NCBI RefSeq assembly: GCF_026341515.1
Contig: NZ_JAPEOK010000001.1
Span: 682,001-746,000 of the forward strand
Length of the DNA: 64,000 bases
Direction of reading: 5' to 3'
Origin: Streptomyces sp. NBC_00878
GTDB taxonomy: Bacteria > Actinomycetota > Actinomycetes > Streptomycetales > Streptomycetaceae
Both the position numbers and the translations under genes were made by a program. Positions 7,896 through 16,555 of the stretch are shown here, piece by piece. The number at the start of each line of letters is the position of its first letter. Position 1 is the stretch's first letter. Under the pieces are notes generated by a model. It was not told the origin of the DNA and searched no databases. It saw only the letters and a list, made by a program, of their open reading frames with translations.

Positions 7896-9683
7896 TCAGG
7901 ACGCGGTCGCCGCTGCCGCCGCCCGCCCCGCCGTGCGGCCGGAGAACAGGCAGCCGCCGAGGAACGTGCCCTCCAGGGAGCGGTATCCGTGGACGCCGCC
8001 TCCGCCGAAACCGGAGACCTCGCCCGCCGCGTACAGACCGGGTACGGCTTCTCCGGCCGCGTTCAGGACCCGGCCGGAGAGGTCGGTCTGGAGGCCGCCG
8101 AGGGTCTTGCGGGTGAGGATGTTGAGGCGTACCGCGATCAGTGGTCCGGCGCTGGAGTCCATGATCTTGTGGGCGGCTGCCGTGCGGCTGAGGGTGTCCC
8201 CGGGGTAGGCGAGGGCGTTGCGGATGCCCATGACCTGGGCGTCCTTGGAGTAGGGGTTGTCCATCTCCCGGTCGCGTGCGTCGATCTGCCGCTGGAGATC
8301 GGCCAGGTCGATCAGGCCGTCCCCGGTCAACTTGTTCATGCCGCGGACGAGTTCGGACAGGGTCGTGGCGACGACGAAGTCCACGCCGTTCTTCTTGAAC
8401 TTCTCGATCGGCTCCGGGGTCTGCCAGATGCGGGACAGCAGCATCCAGATGTTCTTCTCGGTGAGGTCCGGGTTCTGCTCGGAGCCGGAGAGCGCGAACT
8501 CCTTGGCGATGATCTTCTGGGTGGTTACGAACCAGGAGTAGTCGTACCCGGTGTCAGTGATCGACTTGAGCGTGTGGAGGGTGTCGTAGCCGGGCATGTC
8601 GGGCGCGCTGAAGCGTTTGCCGGTGGCGTCGAACCACATGGACGACGGGCCGGGCAGGATGCGGATGCCATGGCCCGGCCAGATCGGGTCGTAGTTCCTG
8701 AGGCCCTCGGTGTAGTGCCACATGCGGTCCGGGTTGACGATCCGGCCGCCCGCCTTCTCGGTGATCGCGAGCATGCGGCCGTCCACGTGGGCCGGCACGC
8801 CGGTGATCATGGTCTTGGGCGGGGTGCCGAGACGGGCCGGCCAGTTCTGCCGTACGAGATCGTGGTTGGCGCCGATACCGCCGGAGGTGACGATCACGAC
8901 CGGCGCGCGCAGCTCGAACTCGCCGACGACCGTGCGGGAACTGGGCTTGCCGCGGGCGGCGCTGCTCGGCTCCAGGACCGCGCCGCGTACGCCCGTGACG
9001 GCACCGCCCGTGGTCACGAGCCCGTCGACGCGGTGGCGGAACCTGAAGGTCACCTTCCCGCTCTCGACCGCGGCCCGCACCTTCTTCTCGAACGGCTCGA
9101 CGACCGCTGGTCCCGTGCCCCACGTGACGTGGAAGCGGGGCACCGAGTTGCCGTGTCCGTCCGCGAGACCGCCGCCCCGCTCGGCCCAGCCGACGATCGG
9201 GAACCACTGCACCCCGAGGCCCGCGAGCCAGGAACGCTTCTCACCGGAGGCGAAGTCCACGTACGCCTCGGCCCACTTGTAGGCCCAGTGGTCCTGGCCC
9301 TTCGGGTCGGTGATGTCACGGTCGAAGCCGGCCGTGCCCAGCCAGTCCTGCCAGGCCAGCTCATGGGTGTCCTTGATGCCCATGAGTCTCTGCTCGTCGG
9401 AGTTGACGAGGAACAGACCGCCGAAGGACCAGAACGCCTGTCCGCCGAGGTTCGTCTCCGGTTCCTGGTCGAGGAGCAGTACTCTGCGGCCCGCCGCGGC
9501 CAGCTCCGCCGTGGCGACCAGCCCGGCGAGCCCGCCGCCCACCACGATCGCGTCCGCGTCCGACGACGAGGCGGCGAAGGCGGTACCCGCCGATTGCGCG
9601 AGGGCGGTAGCGGCGAGCGCACCGCCCGCCACCGCCAGGGCGCGGCGGCGCGTGATGGCGGCCGAGGCTGCTGAATTCTCCAT
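7896..9683 (-). CDS. Tat-exported FAD-binding dehydrogenase (3-ketosteroid dehydrogenase/fumarate reductase-like)
   Basis: A 595-residue flavoprotein. Residues 1-35 form a twin-arginine signal (ITRRRALAVAGG, cleavage near GTAFA-A). The FAD dinucleotide motif is AIVVGGGLAGLVATAELAAAG, and the C-terminal FAD motif is GLYAAGEVSGFGGGGVHGYR. The family (FAD_binding_2) reduces or dehydrogenates C-C bonds of steroid-like or quinoid substrates; the real substrate is unknown. Export by Tat implies that it folds with FAD in the cytoplasm. ATG start at 9683 follows GGAAGGCACC. It is monocistronic, divergent from the DUF2255 gene. Confidence 0.8.
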   Translation of the reverse strand: MENSAASAAITRRRALAVAGGALAATALAQSAGTAFAASSSDADAIVVGGGLAGLVATAELAAAGRRVLLLDQEPETNLGGQAFWSFGGLFLVNSDEQRLMGIKDTHELAWQDWLGTAGFDRDITDPKGQDHWAYKWAEAYVDFASGEKRSWLAGLGVQWFPIVGWAERGGGLADGHGNSVPRFHVTWGTGPAVVEPFEKKVRAAVESGKVTFRFRHRVDGLVTTGGAVTGVRGAVLEPSSAARGKPSSRTVVGEFELRAPVVIVTSGGIGANHDLVRQNWPARLGTPPKTMITGVPAHVDGRMLAITEKAGGRIVNPDRMWHYTEGLRNYDPIWPGHGIRILPGPSSMWFDATGKRFSAPDMPGYDTLHTLKSITDTGYDYSWFVTTQKIIAKEFALSGSEQNPDLTEKNIWMLLSRIWQTPEPIEKFKKNGVDFVVATTLSELVRGMNKLTGDGLIDLADLQRQIDARDREMDNPYSKDAQVMGIRNALAYPGDTLSRTAAAHKIMDSSAGPLIAVRLNILTRKTLGGLQTDLSGRVLNAAGEAVPGLYAAGEVSGFGGGGVHGYRSLEGTFLGGCLFSGRTAGRAAAAATAS

Positions 9684-9999
9684 GGGGTGCCTTCCGGAGG
9701 AGGTGCGGAGGGGGCGGGAGACGCCGAAGATGCCGCTGCGACGGCAAGGTGTTACCGACGGTAGCCCAGGTGATCTCGGCCCGCCAGAGTGCTGCACGGT
9801 GAACCGTGAACTACCGCTGGGAGAAGGGATATTGACCGCTGAGCAGGTCTTCTCCGCTCCCCATGTCCCGGGGCTCCGCCTCCGCGGCACCCGCCGACCG
9901 GACGTCAGCCCATTGAGCGCCGTGCTGTTGCCGGTGCCGGTCGCGGCGGTGAGTCTGATTCCGGAGCCGGCACACCGGTAGCGACAAGGAGGCCCAGCG
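9684..9999. promoter_or_regulatory. Divergent intergenic region with a small palindrome
   Basis: 316 bases between two divergent genes. The only structure seen is CACGGT-GA-ACCGTG at 9795-9808, a 6+6 dyad that could be an operator for either gene. A GGGAGAAGGGATATTGACC stretch follows, and the rest is featureless GC-rich DNA. No gene was identified here. Confidence 0.35.
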
Positions 10000-10392
10000 A
10001 TGACGGCATGGCGGAACGACGAGCTCGCCCGGATCGGGAACGCCGAGGAGCTGCACGTTGTCTCCCTGCGGCGCGACGGGACGTCGGGCAGCTGGCGGAC
10101 CATCTGGGTCGTCCGCGTCGGCGACGACATCTGCGTACGGTCCGTCAACGGGCCCTCGGCCGCCTGGTACCGGAGCACCAGGGTCCGGCGGCAGGGCCGC
10201 GTCCAGGCCGGCGGCGTGGACAGGGACGTGACCTTCGTCGACGCCGATTCCGCGCTCAACGACGAGGTCGACGCGGCCTACCGCGCGAAGTACGGCCACT
10301 ACGCGGCGAACATCGTCAAGGCCATCACCGGCCCCGAGGCGAGCTCCACGACGATGCGGCTCGTGCCACGCCCGGCGGAGTCCGCCGCGTAG
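10000..10392 (+). CDS. DUF2255 family protein
   Basis: 130 residues with the family pattern: WRNDELARIGNAEELHVVSLR at the start, then WVVRVGDDICVRSVNG, SAAWYRSTRVRRQGRV and VDAAYRAKYGHYA. The family resembles small split-barrel/nitroreductase-like proteins of unknown reaction and is common in actinobacteria. ATG at 10000 is preceded by AAGGAGG. It converges on the nitrobindin-like gene. Confidence 0.75.
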   Translation: MTAWRNDELARIGNAEELHVVSLRRDGTSGSWRTIWVVRVGDDICVRSVNGPSAAWYRSTRVRRQGRVQAGGVDRDVTFVDADSALNDEVDAAYRAKYGHYAANIVKAITGPEASSTTMRLVPRPAESAA

Positions 10393-10400
10393 GGCGCGCT

Positions 10401-10416
10401 CTCCGCGTGAGCGGAG
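10401..10416. terminator. Small hairpin between convergent genes
   Basis: CTCCGC-GTGA-GCGGAG gives a 6-bp stem with a 4-base loop, in the 36-base gap between two convergent stop codons. It is weak and has no U-tract. Confidence 0.35.
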
Positions 10417-10428
10417 CCGTTCGTCGTT

Positions 10429-10971
10429 CTAACCCTCGCGTCGCAGCAGGGCCGAGAGATGGTGTTGCAGCGGCTGGCCGACCGCCTCCAGGTCATGCTC
10501 GAACGTGAGCGTGTCGTCGTCGGTCAACGTGTAGCGGCGGCGGGTGGCGCCGACCTTCTTGGCGGTGGGGGCGAGAGCCACCTCGTGGGTGGAGAGGTCG
10601 ACCACGCGGCCGGTCGCACGGCCGACCATGATCTCCGCGATGCCGGTGGGCTGGGTGATCAGCGCCTCCACCCTGCCTTCGGGCTGGAGCCGCCACCAGC
10701 CGCTCTCCCGGGCCGACGGACGCAGCGGAGCGTCCTCGGCGTCGAGCAGCCAGGCCCTGGCCTCGTAACGCAGGAAGGGGCGGCCGTCGTGACTGAAGGT
10801 CACCTCCTGCGCGTACGCGAAGTCCCCCGTGAGCGTCGGATACCCGCCCTGGCCCCGGCCGCGCCACGAACCCAGGAGGCCGAGCACGGGTTCGAGCAGT
10901 GCGTGCGGCGCCGGCGCCTCGTTCGGCCGGTGGCCGTCGGGGTACGGAAGCTCGGGTGCGGGGTCGAACAC
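10429..10971 (-). CDS. Nitrobindin-like heme-binding beta-barrel (THAP4/FABP-like)
   Basis: A 180-residue single-domain protein. The signature [14 protein letters not shown] (GxWxGxGxGxYP) near the N-terminus defines nitrobindins, which bind ferric heme and act on NO or peroxynitrite. Further conserved pieces are [33 protein letters not shown] and the C-terminal [12 protein letters not shown], whose His is the likely axial ligand. GTG at 10971 is chosen because AGGAG lies 9 bases upstream; the frame is open further upstream without a ribosome-binding site. Confidence 0.8.
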   Translation of the reverse strand: MFDPAPELPYPDGHRPNEAPAPHALLEPVLGLLGSWRGRGQGGYPTLTGDFAYAQEVTFSHDGRPFLRYEARAWLLDAEDAPLRPSARESGWWRLQPEGRVEALITQPTGIAEIMVGRATGRVVDLSTHEVALAPTAKKVGATRRRYTLTDDDTLTFEHDLEAVGQPLQHHLSALLRREG

Positions 10972-11068
10972 GGTGTGCGCTCCTGGGGTGGGTGCCGGTG
11001 CCGACCGGAAGCCTAGGCCGTCGGCTCCCTTGGCGCCCCGAAAGCGCCGGGGTGGGTGCGAACGCGGC

Positions 11069-11100
11069 GGGGTGGGCGCCGTTCGTACGACGCCCACCCC
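11069..11100 (-). terminator. Terminator hairpin after the DUF1996 gene
   Basis: GGGGTGGGCG at 11069-11078 pairs perfectly with CGCCCACCCC at 11091-11100. The 12-base loop contains TCGTACGA, itself a palindrome. It lies 33 bases beyond the stop of the minus-strand gene, and the 10-bp GC stem suits a Streptomyces terminator. Confidence 0.6.
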
Positions 11101-11132
11101 TGCCTACCGCTGACTAGACCCGCTGTTCGGGA

Positions 11133-12611
11133 TCAGCTGCACCTGCGTCCGGAGTTGATGCACTGCACCATCTTGTTCGTCACCTTCTGGTCGAACACGT
11201 TGATGAAGTCACCGTGGTCCGTGATCGGCTTGTGCGCCTGCTCGGGGAACCCGTCCAGGGAGAAGAAGGGCCGGGTCTTCCCGTTGTCCTTCAGGCTGGG
11301 CGCGTCCACGTCGTACACGAGCCGCTGAACCAGCTGCGGAATGGCCTTGAAGCCGGTCGGGCAGTTGCCCTTGGCGTCAGCGAAGGCCACGTGCGTACGG
11401 TGGTTGGCGCTGTCGATGTTGGAACCGTCCCAGCAGCTCTGGAACTTGAAGGTGCGCACCACGTCCCGGCCCGACGGGCAGAGGGGGTACTTGTCCTTCA
11501 GCTGCACCTTGCTCTCGAAGCCCGTGCAGCTCCAGGAGGCGTTGGCGTTGGTCGGGCCGTTCGTGAACGCCTTGGCGTCACCGGTGATGATGCGCAGGAG
11601 CTGCGGCATCGCCACGACCTTGCCGCGCGGGCTGCCCACGAAGTCCAGCGTGGCCTGCTTGGCCGTCAGGATGCGGCCGGTGTTGCCTTCGGCCCCGCCG
11701 CCCAGCCGGTCGGCGTCGAACTCCTTGGTGCCGTCCTGCAGGCGCAGCACCGGCCAGTAGTAGGACGACTTGTCGCCCTTGTTCTTGCAGCTGGTGTTGG
11801 CCTTGAGGAAGTCCTGGTCGCTGGTGAAGGCGTCGTTGTCCTGGTTGCCGATGTAGTCGTGCACGTGGTGGGCGCCGTTGGTGACACCGGGCGCGACGAT
11901 GACGTTGTCGCTGTTGTACAGCTTGTTGGCGTTCACCCCGCACTTGGTGACGAAGGTGCCCCTGGACGCCTTCGACGACTTGCGCGGTGTGCTCACGTTG
12001 CGGCGGACCTTGGTGATGTCCACGTAGTCGGCGGCGACGGGCCCGTTACCGGCGGCGGGCTGACCTGCGGCGGGCTGACCCGAGGCGGGCTGGCCGGAGG
12101 CAGGCTGAGCCGAGGCCGGCTGACTGGCGGCGGGCTGGTTGCCGGTGGCGCGCAACGTACAGGGCGCCAGCGCCTCAAGGCCCTGCGGCTTGGTGCCCAC
12201 ACGGCCGATGGCGGTGACGATCCGGTCGATCGTCGCCTTCCGCTTGTCCTTCAGCGGATTCACGATGGCGTTCTGAGCGAAGTTGGCGTCCTGCTGAATC
12301 GCCCGCTGGGAGGTGGAGAGGCGCTGGTAGGCCTCGGACACCTGCTTGTCGAGCAGGGCCAGTTCCTTGTCGACCTGGGTCCTGGCCTGGGCGGGAACCG
12401 CCTTCAACTGCTGGCCCACGTCGGGGCAGTCGATGGTGGAGGATCCGGCCGCGAGAGCCTGATTCTGGGCCGAGCCCTTCGAAGCGCCGGTTTCACCGGC
12501 CGAGGCGTAGATGTTGGCCGCGACGAGTCCGCCGGCCCCCATGGCCAGTGCGGCCGCCGCGCCCACCACCCGAACGGTGGTCTTCGACTTCTTTCGCGTG
12601 TTGCGTCTCAT
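11133..12611 (-). CDS. Secreted DUF1996 domain protein
   Basis: 492 residues with an N-terminal basic signal/anchor ([19 protein letters not shown] followed by a hydrophobic stretch). There is an alpha-helical region of about 100 residues, then a Pro/Ala/Gln linker of repeated [10 protein letters not shown] units (12050-12145). The C-terminal DUF1996 domain runs from about residue 240 to the end, with [39 protein letters not shown] and [12 protein letters not shown]. The conserved His, Asp and Cys residues suggest an extracellular enzyme or carbohydrate-binding fold, but no function is established. Start ATG at 12611 follows CAGAGAGG. Confidence 0.78.
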   Translation of the reverse strand: MRRNTRKKSKTTVRVVGAAAALAMGAGGLVAANIYASAGETGASKGSAQNQALAAGSSTIDCPDVGQQLKAVPAQARTQVDKELALLDKQVSEAYQRLSTSQRAIQQDANFAQNAIVNPLKDKRKATIDRIVTAIGRVGTKPQGLEALAPCTLRATGNQPAASQPASAQPASGQPASGQPAAGQPAAGNGPVAADYVDITKVRRNVSTPRKSSKASRGTFVTKCGVNANKLYNSDNVIVAPGVTNGAHHVHDYIGNQDNDAFTSDQDFLKANTSCKNKGDKSSYYWPVLRLQDGTKEFDADRLGGGAEGNTGRILTAKQATLDFVGSPRGKVVAMPQLLRIITGDAKAFTNGPTNANASWSCTGFESKVQLKDKYPLCPSGRDVVRTFKFQSCWDGSNIDSANHRTHVAFADAKGNCPTGFKAIPQLVQRLVYDVDAPSLKDNGKTRPFFSLDGFPEQAHKPITDHGDFINVFDQKVTNKMVQCINSGRRCS

Positions 12612-12953
12612 CAGGCCTCTCTGAACTTCCTCGGAACCGGCGGGACTTCCGGTGTGAGCGAAACTGACCCTTGATACGGATGTGCTCACAGGATGTTCAG
12701 CGAATTCTCACATTCATAGTTTCCTCCACCCGCAAACCGGGCATTGGAACCCGACTCGGGCACCGGAACAACTGCCTCCGCTCCACCAAGTGGCCAACAC
12801 CCCGTTGACCAACACAAGGGGCACGACGGCCCGTTCGGCGCGCCAAGCTCCGTACGGACGGCACACCCACGTGGCGGCCCCTTCGGTGCAGAACGGAAAT
12901 GCCGACAAGGCATCCCGTCGGACGCCTCGTCACCACCGTCCGTACGCGGCTTG
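12612..12953. other. Intergenic region, no gene seen
   Basis: 342 bases between two minus-strand genes. It must hold the promoter of the DUF1996 gene; the AT-richer stretch TTCTCACATTCATAGTTTCC (12705-12724) is the best candidate. No convincing codon usage was seen on either strand. Confidence 0.4.
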
Positions 12954-13700
12954 TCAGGAAGACAGTTCGTGGCCCGACTCGGCACGCTCCTCCAGCGCGG
13001 ACCTGGCGTCGCGGAAGAGCGTCTTTCCGTAGTCGCGGTACGGGAGCGAGTGCGCGTACCGGAAGTGTTCACGCACCGCGGTCCGCGCGGCCTCGGGGTC
13101 CCTGGCCTCCAGTGCCTCGACGATCTGGTCGTGCGATCCGATGCCCCACTGCTCCCCGCTCTCCGGGTCCGGGGGGATGGAGCTGACGATGATGAGCTCC
13201 TGCAGCGGTTCGATCAGCAGCTCCAGCGCGGGCAGTCGCAGCGCTTTGATGATCGACAGGTGGAACTGCAGGTGCTCGTCGTGCGCTGTCGGCCAGTCCT
13301 CGGCCCGGACCCCGTCCTCAAAGCGCCGCAAGTGTCCGCGCATCATGCGCAAGGCCTCATCGTCACAGACACGCGCGGCCTCGGCAGCGAGCGTGGACTC
13401 AAGAGTGATGCGGGCGGCGAGGACCTCCCCGATGGTGACGCCTGATCGCTGCATTCGGAGCGTCAGGGCGGTGGTGACGATGTCGTCCCGGGGCACCGAG
13501 ACGAAGATCCCGTGTCCCTGCCGGACCTCGACGAGCCCCATGGAGGACAGGGTTCGCAAGGCGTCGCGCACGACACTGAGGGAAACCCCGAGCGAATCCG
13601 ACAGGGCTTCCGCTGTGGGCATCCGACTGCCCGGCGCGTATTCCTCGTGCACGATCGCCCGCCGCAGCCGTGCCACGACCTGGTCGCTGAGCCTGCCCAC
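12954..13700 (-). CDS. FadR-subfamily GntR transcriptional regulator
   Basis: 248 residues. The N-terminal winged helix-turn-helix reads LSDQVVARLRRAIVHEEYAPGSRMPTAEALSDSLGVSLSVVRDALRTLSSMGLVEVRQGHGIFV, and an FCD ligand-binding domain fills the rest, with the metal/ligand-site His residues in DEHLQFHLSIIKA and GSHDQIVEALEARD. GTG at 13700 follows GAGGAG. It is divergent from the transporter/catabolic operon starting at 13909 and very probably represses it through the twin dyads at 13812-13851. The effector is likely the transported compound or a catabolic intermediate. Confidence 0.85.
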   Translation of the reverse strand: MGRLSDQVVARLRRAIVHEEYAPGSRMPTAEALSDSLGVSLSVVRDALRTLSSMGLVEVRQGHGIFVSVPRDDIVTTALTLRMQRSGVTIGEVLAARITLESTLAAEAARVCDDEALRMMRGHLRRFEDGVRAEDWPTAHDEHLQFHLSIIKALRLPALELLIEPLQELIIVSSIPPDPESGEQWGIGSHDQIVEALEARDPEAARTAVREHFRYAHSLPYRDYGKTLFRDARSALEERAESGHELSS

Positions 13701-13811
13701 TTGATCTCCTCGCTCTGTCCCTCGCGCCCGACACTGCGCCCCGGAACGCCACTTACCGTGACGGCGGCACTGCCCCAAGTGATCGTGACGGCGAGGTCTT
13801 GTCAGGGAAAT

Positions 13812-13851
13812 GCATCATACCTATGCTCCGAATGCATCATAAGTATGATGC
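13812..13851. promoter_or_regulatory. Twin operator dyads for the FadR-type regulator
   Basis: GCATCATA-AG-TATGATGC at 13834-13851 is an 18-base dyad with perfect 8-base arms. A second, half-degenerate copy (GCATCATACCTATGCTCC) starts at 13812, 22 bases upstream and so on the same helical face. This AT-rich island is the only one between the divergent genes. ATCATA/TATGAT half-sites are compatible with GntR/FadR-family dimers. Assignment to this regulator is an inference from position. Confidence 0.7.
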
Positions 13852-13908
13852 TTCCGTAGCTCCTGGTGGGTGCTTACGCCTGTCAGGGATCAACACAGGA
13901 GTCGGCAG

Positions 13909-14841
13909 ATGAAAGTTCTGCACGGGATCGCCGCGACAGGTGTCGCGCTGGCGGTGCTCGGGATGAGTGCATGCAGCAACAACGACAGCACCAGTACCGG
14001 CGCGCAGCCCACGAAGGCTGGTCTGCCCGCCGCGCCGCTCAAGGTGAAGAGCGCGGTGGACTCGGCGCTGCTGGGGAAGTTCCCGGACGGCGTACGCAAG
14101 AGTGGCGTACTGCGGCTCGCGGCCGACCCCAACTATCCGCCCAGCGCCTTCAAAAGCTCCTCGGGGGAGATCATCGGCGTCGGTGCCGACTTCGCCGCGG
14201 CCCTCACGGCTCGGACCGGACTGCGGGTCGAATGGGTGGAGGTGCCCTTCGACGGCATGCTCGCTGGTCTCAAGGCGCACCGATTCGACGCCAGTTGGTC
14301 GGCGTGGACGGTTACCCAGGAGCGCACTGAAGTCCTGAACCTGGTCAGCTACCTCAACGAAGGTACGTCCGCGCTGGTGAAGGCCGGCAACCCCAAGGGG
14401 ATCAAGAAGTCGCTCGACCTGTGCGGGCTTACGGTCGCCGCGCAGACCGGCACGGCACAGGCTCAGGGGAACATGGACAGCCTCCAGGAAGAGTGCGCGA
14501 AGGCGGGCAAGTCCAAGGTCAAGCCGATGATCGTGCCGCAGCAGAGCAACGTCAACCAAGCGGTCGCCACCGGGCGTGCCGACGCGATGCTCGCCGACAA
14601 CTCGGCGGTCGCCTACCAGGCGAAGCTCCAGCCGGATCTGTTCCAGTCCGTGGACACCATCCTGCTCAGTCCCGCGGAGGCCGGGGTGGCCGTGCCCAAG
14701 GACGAGGAGAAGCTCGCGGCGGCGCTGACGGCGTTCTACAACGGGCTGATCGCCGACGGGACGTACACGAAGATCCTCGAGCGCTGGGACATAGCGAATG
14801 CGGCGGTGAAGAAGTCGCAGGTCAATGTGGTGGCGTCATGA
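13909..14841 (+). CDS. Amino-acid ABC transporter substrate-binding lipoprotein
   Basis: 310 residues, a family-3 polar amino-acid binding protein. The lipoprotein signal ends MSAC, with an Asn/Ser/Thr-rich tether. The domain has VLRLAADPNYPPSAF, EIIGVGADFAAALTARTGL, FDGMLAGLKAHRFDASWSAW, LCGLTVAAQTGTAQAQG and ATGRADAMLADNSAVAY. ATG at 13909 follows ACAGGAG. The stop overlaps the permease start (ATGA). The closing residues KILERWDIAN are typical of glutamine/cystine-type binding proteins. The substrate is unknown, but the operon suggests an N-acyl amino acid or a small sulfur compound. Confidence 0.88.
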   Translation: MKVLHGIAATGVALAVLGMSACSNNDSTSTGAQPTKAGLPAAPLKVKSAVDSALLGKFPDGVRKSGVLRLAADPNYPPSAFKSSSGEIIGVGADFAAALTARTGLRVEWVEVPFDGMLAGLKAHRFDASWSAWTVTQERTEVLNLVSYLNEGTSALVKAGNPKGIKKSLDLCGLTVAAQTGTAQAQGNMDSLQEECAKAGKSKVKPMIVPQQSNVNQAVATGRADAMLADNSAVAYQAKLQPDLFQSVDTILLSPAEAGVAVPKDEEKLAAALTAFYNGLIADGTYTKILERWDIANAAVKKSQVNVVAS

Positions 14842-15776
14842 GCGGGAGCGCCTCGACGAGCGCCGGCGAGAAGGGGCGTACCCGCACCGACACACGTTCG
14901 GGTGACGACAGCATGGACGTGACAGCCCTTGTCGCGGCAGCTGAGCACGAACTGGTCCGCCGCCGCTCAGTCGGGCGGATGATCGCCGGTGGAACGATCC
15001 TGGTGCTCGCCGGGTTCACCATCGCGATCCTGTTCACCAACCCCGGCTTCGACTGGCCGACGGTCGGGCGCTACCTCTTCGACGTCGGCGTACTCGAAGG
15101 CATTGCCGTGACACTGGAGCTGACCGTCGCCGCGATGCTCGTCGGCATCGTCGGCGGGGTCGTGCTCGCCGTGATGCGGCGTTCGGAGAGCGCCCTGCCC
15201 CGCAACGCAGCCGGCCTGTACATCTGGTTCTTCCGCGGCACACCGGTGCTCGTCCAGGTGCTGTTCTGGGGGTTCGCGGCTTCGTTGTTCCCCCGGATCG
15301 GAATCGGCGTCCCGGGCGGTGGGTTCCTCGTGAGCTGGGACACGAACACGGTGATCCCGATCTTCGCGGCAGCGATCCTCGCGCTCGGGCTCAACGAGGC
15401 CGCGTACGTCGCGGAGATCGTCCGAGGCGGACTGCTCAGCGTGCCGCACGGGCAGTCGGAGGCCGCGGACGCACTGGGCCTGGGACGCCTCGCGACGCTG
15501 CGGTTCGTCGTACTGCCGCAGGCGATGCGGGCGATCATCCCGCCGATCGGGAACCAGTTCATCTCGATGCTGAAGATGACCTCGGTCGTGCTGGTCATCG
15601 GCGTCGGAGACCTGCTCGAGTCGGTCACACAGATCTACTCGCGCAACTACCTGCAGATCCCCATGCTGATCGTCGCGAGTATCTGGTACCTGGTCCTGAC
15701 CACACTGCTCACCCTTCTCCAGGCGCGCCTGGAGAAGCGGTTCGGACGCAGCCTGACCCGAGTGGGGGAAGCGTGA
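14838..15776 (+). CDS. Amino-acid ABC transporter permease
   Basis: 312 residues with a roughly 45-residue cytoplasmic N-terminal extension, then five or six membrane spans. The HisM-type motifs are GVLEGIAVTLELTVAAMLVG, YIWFFRGTPVLVQVLF and the EAA loop EAADALGLGRLATLRFVVLP followed by PPIGNQFISMLKMTSVV. A single permease implies a homodimer working with the ATPase that follows. It starts by ATGA overlap with the binding protein and ends in TGATG overlap with the ATPase. Confidence 0.88.
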   Translation: MSGSASTSAGEKGRTRTDTRSGDDSMDVTALVAAAEHELVRRRSVGRMIAGGTILVLAGFTIAILFTNPGFDWPTVGRYLFDVGVLEGIAVTLELTVAAMLVGIVGGVVLAVMRRSESALPRNAAGLYIWFFRGTPVLVQVLFWGFAASLFPRIGIGVPGGGFLVSWDTNTVIPIFAAAILALGLNEAAYVAEIVRGGLLSVPHGQSEAADALGLGRLATLRFVVLPQAMRAIIPPIGNQFISMLKMTSVVLVIGVGDLLESVTQIYSRNYLQIPMLIVASIWYLVLTTLLTLLQARLEKRFGRSLTRVGEA

Positions 15777-16555
15777 TGAGCTCAGGCACCGAGACCCGGC
15801 CGGTCGTCCAGGCCCACGACGTGCACAAGAGCTTCGGAGCACTGGAGGTGCTGAAGGGGATCGACCTGACGGTCGAACGCGGTGAGGTGGTCTGCCTGCT
15901 GGGGGCCTCCGGCTCGGGCAAGTCCACGTTCCTGCGCTGTATCAATCACCTGGAGACCGTGGACCGCGGGTACATCCTCGTCGGCGGCCGGCTGGTCGGT
16001 TCCGATCTCGTGCGGGGACGTCTGCACGAGGCGCGCCCGTCGGCTGTCGCGGAACGCAAGTCCCGGATCGGCATGGTGTTCCAGCAGTTCAACCTGTTTC
16101 CGCACATGACGGTCCTGGAGAACGTGACCCTGGCGCCGATGCGGGTGAAGAAGGAGAGCCGGGATGTCGCGGTCGAGCGCGGCGAAGGGCTGCTTCAACG
16201 GGTCGGTCTGGGAACCAAGCAGGACGCCTACCCGAGCCATCTCTCCGGCGGCCAGCAGCAGCGCGTCGCCATCGCCCGGGCGCTGGCGATGGAGCCGGAG
16301 CTGATGCTCTTCGACGAGCCCACGTCCGCGCTCGATCCCGAACTCGTCGGTGAGGTGCTCGACGTGATGCGTGACCTGGCCGCGTCGGGGATGACGATGA
16401 TCGTGGTGACGCACGAGATGGGGTTCGCCCGTCAAGTGGCCGACACCGCGGTCTTCTTGAGCGAAGGACGCATCATCGAACAGGGGCCGCCGGACCAGGT
16501 CATCGGCGCGCCGACCCACGAACGCACCCGCTCCTTCCTGGGAAAGGTGCTGTGA
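15776..16555 (+). CDS. Amino-acid ABC transporter ATP-binding protein
   Basis: 259 residues, complete. Walker A is GASGSGKST (about residues 43-51), the Q-loop lies in [16 protein letters not shown], the signature is [15 protein letters not shown], Walker B is [15 protein letters not shown], and the H-loop is [10 protein letters not shown]. The insert [18 protein letters not shown] is typical of the GlnQ/HisP group. ATG at 15776 shares bases with the permease stop. The gene is followed by the amidohydrolase with the same TGATG overlap, which ties uptake to catabolism. Confidence 0.9.
   Translation: MSSGTETRPVVQAHDVHKSFGALEVLKGIDLTVERGEVVCLLGASGSGKSTFLRCINHLETVDRGYILVGGRLVGSDLVRGRLHEARPSAVAERKSRIGMVFQQFNLFPHMTVLENVTLAPMRVKKESRDVAVERGEGLLQRVGLGTKQDAYPSHLSGGQQQRVAIARALAMEPELMLFDEPTSALDPELVGEVLDVMRDLAASGMTMIVVTHEMGFARQVADTAVFLSEGRIIEQGPPDQVIGAPTHERTRSFLGKVL

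Noticed and set aside
7767..9674. 635-codon plus-strand frame opposite the FAD dehydrogenase
   Set aside because: Shadow; the minus strand has a Tat signal and FAD motifs.
5906..12611. A biosynthetic gene cluster around the squalene/phytoene-like gene
   Set aside because: Neighbours (LPMO, Tat flavoprotein, DUF2255, nitrobindin, DUF1996) are monocistronic, unrelated and face different ways.
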